A stretch of DNA of 60,766 nucleotides, taken from positions 1-60,766 of the forward strand of contig CAYJAQ010000001.1 in the NCBI GenBank assembly GCA_964368275.1, read 5' to 3'. The notes below the pieces were generated by a model that did not search any database, had not been told where the DNA came from, and saw only the letters and a list, made by a program, of their open reading frames with translations. This document shows, piece after piece, positions 53,251 through 60,766 of the stretch. Within the stretch, counting starts at the first letter, position 1. The number at the start of each line of letters is the position of its first letter. A program made the position numbers and the translations under genes. This DNA comes from CAYJAQ01 sp964368275. GTDB taxonomy: Bacteria; Bacillota_I; Bacilli_A; ML615J-28; CAG-313.

Positions 53251-55950
53251 ATGGAGAAGAGAAATATTTTTAATCGAATAAAAGAAAGATTTATTATTAT
53301 CTTTAGTACACTAGGACGCTGGTTTAAAAGAGCTTTCTTCGGAACTCATCGTGAGTTATCATTATTAGAAGAAGAGGCTATCCAAAGCCCAATTAAAGTA
53401 ACTATAAGCAAATTTTTCCATAAAAAGCTTGCAATAATAGCTCTTTCAATGTTTATTCTAATTGTTGGATTCTGCTTTGTTGGTAGTGCACTCACAGAAG
53501 GCGATGAGATGTTCTTAGACATCGGTCAAAGAGATACTACACCAGGTTTACAATTATTAGGTGTTCCTAATGAATTAAGTAAAACAGGTATCAAAAAAAT
53601 TGCTACTGGTACTACTTATAGTATAGGAATTGACATAAATGGAAAAGTATATTTTTGGGGTAGTAGCAAACGTGAAATGTATGAAGGCTACTATACAACC
53701 ACAAAAGGTGAAGATGATTTTTATACAAAAGTTGAACTTTTAACTGGTAAATATATACCAGCTACTAATGATACAATTTTGAAAATGACAGATGCTATAA
53801 AATTATTAAATGATAGCGAACTTTACGCAGTTGACGTATATGCGGGACCTGATGCTTTCTTTATTGTTTTAAATGATAATTCAGTACGTGGTTTTTGTGG
53901 AAGAGGCGATTCAACATCGACCGCTTTCGATAATCCGGGCATTGTGACTGAAGATGTAGCTGCAAAAATTAAAGAAACAGGCGTCTACAATATCACAATG
54001 GATAATCAAGTAACCGCGTTAATGACAAATAGTCAAGAAGGTGCGGAACATGAATTATTTATTTGGGGTAATATTGGTATTGGTAAGAACCGTACGCAAA
54101 ATCCCGATGCTATTGTTAGAGAATTAAAGGCATCCAATTTAAATCCAATCGATGCAAGATGGACGCGTGATACACTTGTTATCTTATTTGACAATGGTAC
54201 ATTTAAGAGTTATGGTCCAAATGATAGTGTTGTAATATCAACTCAACCTGACATTAGATCCGTAACATACGGTATTCAAATAAGAGAGATTGAAGCAGTA
54301 TTTTTAGAAGCTTTAGGTAGTAGCATTGAAGGCTATGATGAAGCTGTTAAAGATGCTCAAGACGAAGCAAATTCGCTTAAATTGGCACTTGCTGAAGCAA
54401 GATTAGCAGAAAGTAAAGCGACTGATACAAGTAAAAAAGCAAATGCGCTTGTCAAAGAAAACGAAAATAAACTAAAAAATGCTACTAATGATATTCCGAA
54501 AGAACAGGAAAATCTTGCTAAACTTGAAACAGAATTAGCATCAGCTACTGCTGGTACTCCTGAATATGAAGCGCTAGAAAAGGCAATAGCTGATTCAAAG
54601 GCAAAGATTGTTGAATTAGAATTATTAAAAGCAGAACTTGAAATAACCGTTCCTTTAAACAAAGCCGCTGCCGCCGCCGCATTAATTGCAAAAGAAGCTG
54701 CAACAGCTGAATTTGCTAGAATAAATCTAGAAATTGAAAAAAATAAAGCGGATTTAGATCTCATCAAAGATATTTATGCTGATAAGGCAGTTGAAACTGC
54801 TAAAGACATGCCTGAATATGCTGCACAATATGCATTATTAGAGCAATACTATGCAGGTAAAAAGATTAATGATGATAATTGGAATATGATTACAGAGTTT
54901 GGCGTTAAACAGATTCGTGCAACGCGAGGCGGAGTAGTTACTCTGTTAAACAATGGTTATATAGTTACTTGGGGCGATGATTCATCTTTAGAAAGTTCAT
55001 TCCCTAAAGAAATTCAAGGCCATGTAGTTTCTCTTGAAGGTGATACAAAAGGTGCTGAAAAATGTTCGCACTTTGTTGCAAAACTTGATAATGGTAAATT
55101 TGTGGTTTGGGGTTCACCTTACCAAGATGGTATTAAGGTACCTAGTGGTTTGAATGAATCTGGTGCTACAACTATATATAGTAATTATTATCAAAACTTT
55201 GCTGTTGATGAAGATGGCCATGTTGTTGAAAAATGGGGCCTAAATGGATACATTTTTGGTACTGACCAAAGAGGTAGATCAATCTTCATTAGAATAATGC
55301 ACGGCGGAAAAATTAGCTTAACAATTGGGCTAGTTGCTGTTATTATTGCTGCAGTAGTTGGTATTATTGTTGGTGGTGTATCAGGCTACTTTGGTGGTTG
55401 GGTTGACATCTTGATGATGCGTTTATGCGAAATCGTTGGTTCAATTCCATTCTTACCAATTGCTATGACACTGTCACTTGTATGTAATGAATTAGGTTTT
55501 AGAGATACAAAGAGTAAAATGTTGATGATTATGTTAATTTTAGGTCTGCTTTCGTGGACTGGGCTTGCTTCATTAATTCGTGCTCACATTCTTGCTGAAC
55601 GTGAAAAAGAATTCGTTGTAGCTGCTCAAGCAGTAGGTGTTAAGACTAATAAGATTATATTCCGTCACATTATACCAAATGTACTCACAATTATTATTAT
55701 TAGTATTACATCTAGTTATGCAGGATCTCTGTTAACAGAATCTTCATTATCATTCTTAGGATTTGGTGTTGAAGAACCTGCTCCTACTTGGGGTAATATG
55801 TTAACTGGTGCACAGAACATGAACGTTATCAAAGATTATTGGTGGCGTTGGGTATTCCCTTCAATCTTCTTGTGCTCAACAACTGTTAGTATAAATCTAA
55901 TTGGTGACTGTATCAGAGATGCGGTTGACCCAAGATCTTCAGAAAGATAG
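53251..55950 (+). CDS. oppC: Oligopeptide permease OppC with RCC1-like propeller and coiled-coil insertion
   Basis: This 899-residue protein is about three times the usual OppC length. The first membrane helix (about 60-80) is followed by an insertion of about 590 residues and then by the normal permease core from FGTDQRGRSIFIRIMHGG (about 668) with its docking loop VAAQAVGVKTNKIIFRHIIPN. The insertion contains seven RCC1-like strands-and-WG repeats, such as GIDINGKVYFWGSS, LLNNGYIVTWGDD and KLDNGKFVVWGSP, four before and three after an Ala/Glu/Lys-rich coiled coil (about 362-505). By the known topology of the family this loop is outside the cell, where OppA docks. The frame is intact throughout, so it is not an assembly fusion. 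Confidence 0.9.
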   Translation: MEKRNIFNRIKERFIIIFSTLGRWFKRAFFGTHRELSLLEEEAIQSPIKVTISKFFHKKLAIIALSMFILIVGFCFVGSALTEGDEMFLDIGQRDTTPGLQLLGVPNELSKTGIKKIATGTTYSIGIDINGKVYFWGSSKREMYEGYYTTTKGEDDFYTKVELLTGKYIPATNDTILKMTDAIKLLNDSELYAVDVYAGPDAFFIVLNDNSVRGFCGRGDSTSTAFDNPGIVTEDVAAKIKETGVYNITMDNQVTALMTNSQEGAEHELFIWGNIGIGKNRTQNPDAIVRELKASNLNPIDARWTRDTLVILFDNGTFKSYGPNDSVVISTQPDIRSVTYGIQIREIEAVFLEALGSSIEGYDEAVKDAQDEANSLKLALAEARLAESKATDTSKKANALVKENENKLKNATNDIPKEQENLAKLETELASATAGTPEYEALEKAIADSKAKIVELELLKAELEITVPLNKAAAAAALIAKEAATAEFARINLEIEKNKADLDLIKDIYADKAVETAKDMPEYAAQYALLEQYYAGKKINDDNWNMITEFGVKQIRATRGGVVTLLNNGYIVTWGDDSSLESSFPKEIQGHVVSLEGDTKGAEKCSHFVAKLDNGKFVVWGSPYQDGIKVPSGLNESGATTIYSNYYQNFAVDEDGHVVEKWGLNGYIFGTDQRGRSIFIRIMHGGKISLTIGLVAVIIAAVVGIIVGGVSGYFGGWVDILMMRLCEIVGSIPFLPIAMTLSLVCNELGFRDTKSKMLMIMLILGLLSWTGLASLIRAHILAEREKEFVVAAQAVGVKTNKIIFRHIIPNVLTIIIISITSSYAGSLLTESSLSFLGFGVEEPAPTWGNMLTGAQNMNVIKDYWWRWVFPSIFLCSTTVSINLIGDCIRDAVDPRSSER

Positions 55951-55959
55951 GTGAGTAAG

Positions 55960-56970
55960 ATGTCATTATTAGAAGTTAAAAACTTACATACATTTTTTAC
56001 AACTAAAAGAGGTACTGTAAAAGCTGTTAATGGTGTATCTTATACACTTGATGCTGGAAAAACTTTGGGTATTGTAGGTGAATCTGGTTCTGGTAAAAGT
56101 GTTTCAGCAATGTCAATATTAAGATTACTTGATGGTAATGGTTATATTGAAAGTGGTGAAATTTGGTTAGATGGTGAAGAGTTAACATCGATTAGTGTTG
56201 AACAAATGCAACATATTCGGGGCAACAAAGTATCAGTAATCTTCCAAGAACCAATGACTTCCCTTAATCCAGTATTTAAAATTGAAAAACAAATTGGTGA
56301 AGTATTTGAAATTCACCAAGGAATGTCAAAAAAAGAAGCAAAAGTAAAAAGTGTTGAAATGTTAAGATCTGTTGGTATCCCTAATCCGGAGAAGGTAGCT
56401 AAGAATTACCCACACCAATTATCTGGTGGTATGCGTCAAAGAGTTATGATTGCTATGGCACTTGCCTGCAAGCCTAAGATTTTGATTGCTGATGAACCAA
56501 CTACGGCACTTGACGTTACTATTCAAGCGCAAATCTTGCGTTTGATGAATGCCCTACAAAAAGAAACTGGTATGTCAATCATCTTTATTACCCATGACCT
56601 TGGTGTAATAAATGAAATGGCTGAAGAAGTTGCTGTTATGTATTGTGGCGAAATTGTTGAAAAAGCACCATCAAGTATTATTTTTGCAGATGCTGAGTAT
56701 TCGCATCCATATACTGAAGGATTGATGATTTCTATTCCAAGACTTGAAACAAGCGGCGAACGCCTAGAAGCAATTCCCGGCGCCGTTCCTCATCCACTTG
56801 ATTTACCTAAAGGTTGTAAGTTTGCACCTCGCTGTAAATATGCTACTGAAAAATGTATGGAAGAAGAACCAGAACTTGCAACTGTTTCTAATAATCAAAG
56901 TGTACGTTGTTTCTATGCTAAAAAAGCTGAAAGAAAAGCAATGTTAAAGAATAAAGAAGGAGGGAAATAA
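55960..56970 (+). CDS. oppD: Oligopeptide transporter ATPase OppD
   Basis: This 336-residue ABC ATPase has Walker A GESGSGKS, a Q-loop in VIFQEPMTSLNP, the signature LSGGMRQR, Walker B ILIADEPTTALD, and the C-terminal oligopeptide-ATPase domain with four Cys residues (GCKFAPRCKYATEKC ... RCFYAK) that fit an iron-sulfur site known in this family. ATG 55960 is chosen because AGGTGAG overlaps the alternative GTG 55951. It forms a heterodimer with OppF on the cytosolic side. Length is normal and no insertion is present. Confidence 0.95.
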   Translation: MSLLEVKNLHTFFTTKRGTVKAVNGVSYTLDAGKTLGIVGESGSGKSVSAMSILRLLDGNGYIESGEIWLDGEELTSISVEQMQHIRGNKVSVIFQEPMTSLNPVFKIEKQIGEVFEIHQGMSKKEAKVKSVEMLRSVGIPNPEKVAKNYPHQLSGGMRQRVMIAMALACKPKILIADEPTTALDVTIQAQILRLMNALQKETGMSIIFITHDLGVINEMAEEVAVMYCGEIVEKAPSSIIFADAEYSHPYTEGLMISIPRLETSGERLEAIPGAVPHPLDLPKGCKFAPRCKYATEKCMEEEPELATVSNNQSVRCFYAKKAERKAMLKNKEGGK

Positions 56971-56972
56971 TT

Positions 56973-59135
56973 ATGGCAAAAAGACAAATAGATTATAATG
57001 AACCATTAATTAAGATTGAAAATCTTAAAAAATATTTCCCACTTCGTAAAACAAAACTATTTCAAAAAGAAGTATTAACTGTCAAAGCTAACGATGGTGT
57101 TAGTTTAGTAATTCATAAAGGTGAAACATTAGGCTTAGTTGGTGAATCTGGTTGTGGTAAATCTACTTTAGGTCGAGTACTACTACAATTATATCCACCT
57201 ACAAGTGGTAAAGTTGTTTATTATGGTTATAGTTTAGAAGAGTTTGCTCCTAAATACTTGCATAAAGAAATTGTTAAATTAACAAAGCGCCAAAAGAAAC
57301 ATCACTCCTTATTAGCAGAAGCAGATGCTGAAAAGGCTAAGCTTGATATGTTAGAACAAGATGCTGCTGAACTTGCAAAATGTGCTGAATATGAAAAACA
57401 AATTGCTGAAATTCAAGCAAAGAATCAAGTAATCTATGACGAGTGTATTGCTGATTGTGGAACTTTCATTACTTTGAATGATATGAAAGCTGTTAATACT
57501 TTTACTAAGTATGATGCAAGAATTGCAAAAACGGAAGCTAGTATTCAATCATTAGATAATGAAATCAAAGCAGTTAAAGCAGTTATTCAAAATAATAAAG
57601 AGAATCCTGATACTAAACTTGTTGAACAAATCGAAAAACTAAAAATTGAACGTGACAAAGCAATGGGCAAAAGAGAAGCTGATTTATCAAAAGATGTTAT
57701 CGTTCTTGAAAGAAAATTAAAAGCTCCTATCGTTGACGCTGAAATAAGACTACAACGTTTAAACGAACAACGTAATGATTTAAAATATAAAAATAAACGA
57801 TTTGTTTCACTTGTTAAGAGTTCTTTAGAACATCCAATGCTTGACATTAACAGTGAGATTTTAGTTAAACTTGTTGAATATAAAGTAAAACATCGAGCAA
57901 ATGAAGTAGAAATTGAAAAACTTCAAGGCTTAGTAGAACATAAAGCTCTTAAAGATCATATCGCTATGTGCATTAGCAAAGCTGAAGAAATCTATGATCA
58001 AGCTGCTGATACAACTGGTGCTTTCATTCTTTCTGAAAATATTAAGCAGGTTGAAGAAGAATTGTTCAAAAATATTCAACTTAAGAGTACTTTAAAAGCT
58101 GAAAAAGATAACTTAAAAGCATATAATGTTGCCAAGTATCGTTTAGGCCAAAAGAAAGATGCTCATAAAGATGATTATACTGAATATCAACTTGAACTTA
58201 TTGATAAGAAGATAGAAAAAGAAAATCAGAATATTGTAAATCAAGAAATTAAGCTGAATGAATTAAACAAAGCAATAGCTGCTAGTGATAATTTCATTGA
58301 AACTTTAAAAGCTAAACTTGTTGGATTACCTTTATATGAAGAATTAGAAGCAAAGAAAGAAAGAGGTATTGACCTTGCTCGCTTGAGAAGAGAAGAGCAA
58401 AGAGTACTTCGCCGTGATTTACAAATCATTTTCCAAGATCCTTATTCTTCATTAAATCCAAGAATGACTGTTGGTCAGATTATTGGTGAAGGTATTACTG
58501 CCCATAATCTAGATAAATTAGAGTATGATAATTATCAACAAGCAGTTGAAAAAGTTATGGAAAAATGTGGCCTTGCTCCTTACATGGTTCATCGCTATCC
58601 TCACCAATTCTCAGGTGGACAGCGTCAAAGAATCGGTATTGCAAGAGCTCTAGCCCTTAACCCTAAGTTTGTCGTTTGTGATGAAGCAGTTAGTGCCTTA
58701 GACGTTTCTATTCAATCACAAATTATCAATCTATTAGAAGATTTGCGTGATCAAGATAACTTAACTTACCTTTTCATTTCGCATGACTTGAGTGTAATCA
58801 AACACATTAGTAATCGAATTGGTGTAATGTATTTAGGAAATATGGTAGAACTTGGTGATTCAGAAGCAATTTATCAGAACCCACTTCATCCATATACCAA
58901 AGCCTTAATCTCTGCTATCCCAACTACTGAACAAGGGCACAAGAAACGTATCTTACTAGAGGGCGATATACCATCGAACGTATTCCCACCTAGTGGATGT
59001 AAATTTAGAACAAGATGTCCTATCGCATGTTCAGCTTGTGCTAAAAAAGTTCCAGAATTTAGAGAGGTAGAACCAGGCCGCTTTGTGGCATGTCATTTCT
59101 ATGAAAAAACAAAAGATATCCAACCAAACGAGTAG
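56973..59135 (+). CDS. oppF: Oligopeptide transporter ATPase OppF with large coiled-coil insertion
   Basis: This 720-residue ATPase has Walker [10 protein letters not shown] (57-65), then an insertion of about 390 residues (roughly 90-480) rich in Lys, Glu and Leu and predicted to be coiled coil. The ATPase fold resumes with the Q-loop [12 protein letters not shown] (Gln about 494), signature FSGGQRQR (about 546), Walker [12 protein letters not shown] and the C-terminal Cys cluster. A usual OppF has about 320 residues. Mycoplasma OppF proteins are also known to carry a large insertion, so this supports a Mollicutes-like origin. The insertion should project from the nucleotide-binding domain into the cytosol. 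The catalytic motifs are all intact. Confidence 0.93.
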   Translation: MAKRQIDYNEPLIKIENLKKYFPLRKTKLFQKEVLTVKANDGVSLVIHKGETLGLVGESGCGKSTLGRVLLQLYPPTSGKVVYYGYSLEEFAPKYLHKEIVKLTKRQKKHHSLLAEADAEKAKLDMLEQDAAELAKCAEYEKQIAEIQAKNQVIYDECIADCGTFITLNDMKAVNTFTKYDARIAKTEASIQSLDNEIKAVKAVIQNNKENPDTKLVEQIEKLKIERDKAMGKREADLSKDVIVLERKLKAPIVDAEIRLQRLNEQRNDLKYKNKRFVSLVKSSLEHPMLDINSEILVKLVEYKVKHRANEVEIEKLQGLVEHKALKDHIAMCISKAEEIYDQAADTTGAFILSENIKQVEEELFKNIQLKSTLKAEKDNLKAYNVAKYRLGQKKDAHKDDYTEYQLELIDKKIEKENQNIVNQEIKLNELNKAIAASDNFIETLKAKLVGLPLYEELEAKKERGIDLARLRREEQRVLRRDLQIIFQDPYSSLNPRMTVGQIIGEGITAHNLDKLEYDNYQQAVEKVMEKCGLAPYMVHRYPHQFSGGQRQRIGIARALALNPKFVVCDEAVSALDVSIQSQIINLLEDLRDQDNLTYLFISHDLSVIKHISNRIGVMYLGNMVELGDSEAIYQNPLHPYTKALISAIPTTEQGHKKRILLEGDIPSNVFPPSGCKFRTRCPIACSACAKKVPEFREVEPGRFVACHFYEKTKDIQPNE

Positions 59136-59466
59136 TAACTACGAGGCTAACTTCACCAAAAGTGATGAAATAATCGATTATGATGAATATGCCTCGCAAA
59201 AAGCTAAAGTTGAAAAGGAGTTATCAGACACAGCAGAAGTTGATAAGACCTTTGCTGATAAAAGACGAAATGCGAGATCACGCATAGCGATTACCCCAGA
59301 AAAAGAAAAACTAGCTAGGGAAGCTTTAAAAGAAACACCACTTGAAAAGAATGATAAAAAAGCAATGATTATAGCTGCGTTCTTAACTTTTGGTCTTCCA
59401 GCTTTCATAATAGTTGCTCTTGTAATTGGTATTGCGGCACTAGTTCTAAATTTCTTTGGTCGTTAA
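59101..59466 (+). CDS. Small membrane protein of unknown function at the end of the opp operon
   Basis: This 121-residue protein has a charged, probably cytosolic N-terminal region of about 90 residues followed by one long hydrophobic helix (about 93-118) near the C-terminus, ending in FFGR. It overlaps oppF by 35 bases, so it is almost certainly translated from the same message. No clear binding site is visible, which fits coupled translation. No family was recognised. Position suggests an accessory of the Opp transporter. Its real start could also be TTG 59083. Confidence 0.6.
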   Translation: MKKQKISNQTSSNYEANFTKSDEIIDYDEYASQKAKVEKELSDTAEVDKTFADKRRNARSRIAITPEKEKLAREALKETPLEKNDKKAMIIAAFLTFGLPAFIIVALVIGIAALVLNFFGR

Positions 59467-59586
59467 TCGGCACTTAGTAAAAAGGAATATTGTTAGAAAA
59501 ATTTTACTTTTTACTTACTATTAGTAGAATTACCTAATCACTTAAAAAATTAGTGTAAAAAAATCAGATTTTTTTCAAAAATACTA

Positions 59587-59615
59587 TTGAAAAAAATGAT
59601 AAATTGTGATAAAAT
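59587..59615 (+). promoter_or_regulatory. Promoter of spx
   Basis: TTGAAA (59587-59592), a 17-base spacer and TAAAAT (59610-59615), preceded by TGA, giving an extended -10. Confidence 0.7.
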
Positions 59616-59680
59616 AATAAATAGTATATAAATGTAGTAATTATAAGAAAAAGTAATTATTGTCCGTGGAGGTGATAGCT

Positions 59681-60088
59681 ATGATTCAAATATATACAAC
59701 ACCAAGTTGTGCTTCTTGTCGTAAAGCTAAGAAATGGTTTGATCAATACAAAATCCCATATTCTGAAAAGAATATATTTAGCATAAAACTTAGTAAAGAG
59801 GATATCTTTAAAATGCTTGCGAATAGTGAAAATGGATTTGACGATATTATTTCAACACGTTCGAAGGTTTTTAAAGAAAAGAAGCTAGAGCCAGATAATA
59901 TGACAATTCAAGAATTAGTTGATTTTATAATAGAAAATCCGAGTGTCTTAAAAAGACCAATTATAATTAATGAGAATGAATTACAAGTTGGTTATAACAA
60001 CGAAGATATTACCATCTTCTTACCTAGAGAACTTCGTAATCGAGAATGCTTTAGTTGTTTTGACAAAGATGACGAAGAAGATGAATAA
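59681..60088 (+). CDS. spx: Spx-type transcriptional regulator (ArsC family)
   Basis: This 135-residue protein is close to Bacillus Spx, which binds the RNA polymerase alpha subunit and redirects transcription under thiol stress. The redox switch Cys10-x-x-Cys13 is present (TTPSCASCRKAKKW), and the stretches DDIISTRSKVF and LKRPIIINENELQVGYN are nearly those of Bacillus Spx. The C-terminus differs: it ends in ECFSCFDKDDEEDE, adding a second CxxC and an acidic tail where Bacillus Spx has its ClpXP degradation tail. GGAGGTGAT (59667-59675) sets ATG 59681. It is monocistronic and ends in a terminator. Confidence 0.93.
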   Translation: MIQIYTTPSCASCRKAKKWFDQYKIPYSEKNIFSIKLSKEDIFKMLANSENGFDDIISTRSKVFKEKKLEPDNMTIQELVDFIIENPSVLKRPIIINENELQVGYNNEDITIFLPRELRNRECFSCFDKDDEEDE

Positions 60089-60094
60089 AAAAAT

Positions 60095-60127
60095 GTTGCT
60101 TACTGTTTAGTAAGCAACTCTTTATTT
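60095..60127 (+). terminator. Rho-independent terminator of spx
   Basis: GTTGCTTACT pairs perfectly with AGTAAGCAAC around a GTTT loop, followed by a T-rich tail. Confidence 0.9.
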
Positions 60128-60130
60128 ATA

Positions 60131-60173
60131 GATGAAAAAAGCTGTAAAGCATCTATGATGCCTTGCAGCTTTT
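60131..60173 (-). terminator. Terminator of the CYTH-domain gene
   Basis: A 17-base stem (60137-60153 with 60157-60173, two G-T wobbles) has a T run on the minus strand and overlaps the stop codon of the CYTH gene. It could stop transcription from both sides. Confidence 0.8.
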
Positions 60174-60738
60174 ATTGTCTTTTTAAAGCGTTATATGCTC
60201 TCTTAATCTTTGTATCACTTTTCTTATAAGCAATATTGAATTCCTTTACTAATTCAACAAACTCACGTTTACCTTGTTCATAAGTATTGGCTTGATACTC
60301 AAGTTCATAATCAGTTTCACCAAGATACTCACATTTATCAATCGCTAAAATTCCCTTTTTATAAGGAAAGAAAATTCTAAATGTAGATAAACTCATGTAC
60401 ATAACTAAAGTTTGTTCTTTAATTAGTTCACATAGTTCTGCTTGAATTTCAACCGAGGGAATGATACCCTTATTTACAAATTCTTCAAATTCTTCATCAG
60501 TAATAATGCTATTAAGTTCAATTCGGTTATAGCCTTTCTTTCTGCGAAGAGCAAGTTCATACTTTTCGCGTTTACGTACACGAAGAATAATCTCTGATGC
60601 TTTTAACGTAAAACGTGAAGTATCAAAGTAATAGTTTACTTGTAAGTTAGAAGGTTTATCTTCAAATTCCTTTGCTAGACGGTTATATTCATTCTTTGAC
60701 AACAAAGTCTTAAATGTAATATCAATATCTTTTCCCAT
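60172..60738 (-). CDS. CYTH-domain protein (triphosphatase family, YjbK-like)
   Basis: This 188-residue protein has a CYTH tunnel-fold pattern: repeated charged strands such as ILRVRKREKYELALRRKK, a late ELEYQ strand, and a helical end. CYTH enzymes hydrolyse triphosphates such as thiamine triphosphate or inorganic tripolyphosphate. The N-terminal ExExK signature of the family is degenerate here (DIDITFK), so activity may be changed. In Bacillus the related yjbK lies in the same neighbourhood as spx, which supports the assignment. AGGTGAT precedes ATG 60738 (minus strand), and a TTG at 60756 is less likely. Confidence 0.75.
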   Translation of the reverse strand: MGKDIDITFKTLLSKNEYNRLAKEFEDKPSNLQVNYYFDTSRFTLKASEIILRVRKREKYELALRRKKGYNRIELNSIITDEEFEEFVNKGIIPSVEIQAELCELIKEQTLVMYMSLSTFRIFFPYKKGILAIDKCEYLGETDYELEYQANTYEQGKREFVELVKEFNIAYKKSDTKIKRAYNALKRQ

Positions 60739-60766
60739 AATATCACCTATATTCAATCTTATATGT

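Noticed and set aside
54357..54767. 136-codon minus-strand frame inside oppC
   Set aside because: It is the antisense of the Ala/Glu/Lys-rich coiled coil; such biased codons leave the opposite strand open. No binding site or neighbours support it.
59470..59520. Terminator after the small protein of the opp operon
   Set aside because: AGTAAAAAG and CTTTTTACT can pair, but the loop is about 22 bases, the stem is nearly all A-T and no T tract follows the stem.

Overview
The window is AT-rich DNA from a Gram-positive-lineage bacterium, most likely a member of the Mollicutes/Acholeplasma-like branch of the Bacillota or a close relative. This is inference. Supporting signs are very low GC, TGG for Trp with TGA used as a normal stop (for example at the end of the gene at 40865-41812), an Spx regulator, a T-box in front of trpS, surface proteins held by C-terminal membrane helices with no LPXTG tail, and an OppF with a huge internal insertion as in mycoplasmas. 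No cell-wall synthesis gene is present in the window.

Nearly everything fits one job: taking apart peptidoglycan-like and amino-sugar polymers made by other cells or by the cell itself, importing the pieces and burning them. 77-4688 carries an M19 dipeptidase and two GHL10/DUF187 glycosidases, one surface-anchored and one cytosolic. 4914-30257 looks like a single transcription unit of about 25 kb: GH20-like hexosaminidase, a 1056-residue membrane-anchored solute-binding protein, two MalF/MalG-type permease pairs without an ATPase, accessory membrane proteins (NHL/TPR, YIP1, DUF5696, DUF624), three tandem phosphodiester glycosidases (NAGPA family), NagZ and NagB. 30699-34676 encodes a 1325-residue surface protein from its own strong promoter. 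A tandem-GNAT acetyltransferase (GlmA-like) and a binding-protein lipoprotein follow.

38002-48127 is a compact ten-gene operon for N-acetylmuramic acid: a DUF624 membrane protein, NamZ, MupG, a MurK-like kinase, AnmK, MurQ, an alpha/beta hydrolase, then EtfB, EtfA with a ferredoxin-like segment, and an FAD-linked D-lactate-type dehydrogenase. The last three would oxidise the D-lactate that MurQ releases, so the lactyl ether of MurNAc is used as well as the sugar. NagA is not in the window.

48541-49823 is trpS on the minus strand with a T-box leader. Divergent from it is an oligopeptide transporter operon (oppA-B-C-D-F plus a small membrane protein, 50025-59466) with two cre-like sites at its promoter. 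OppC contains what looks like a complete seven-bladed RCC1-like propeller plus a coiled coil in its external loop, and OppF has a coiled-coil insertion of about 390 residues. spx and a convergent CYTH-domain gene close the window.

Two lineage-specific sequence signatures tie the surface proteins together: a Cys-bracketed linker (T-C-x-E-D-P-T-Q-E-K-C) found next to the membrane in six proteins, and a C-terminal GCKKKSA / hydrophobic helix / basic tail in four of them. A 100-N assembly gap at 23379-23478 lies inside a 57-bp tandem repeat of this linker and artificially breaks one gene.
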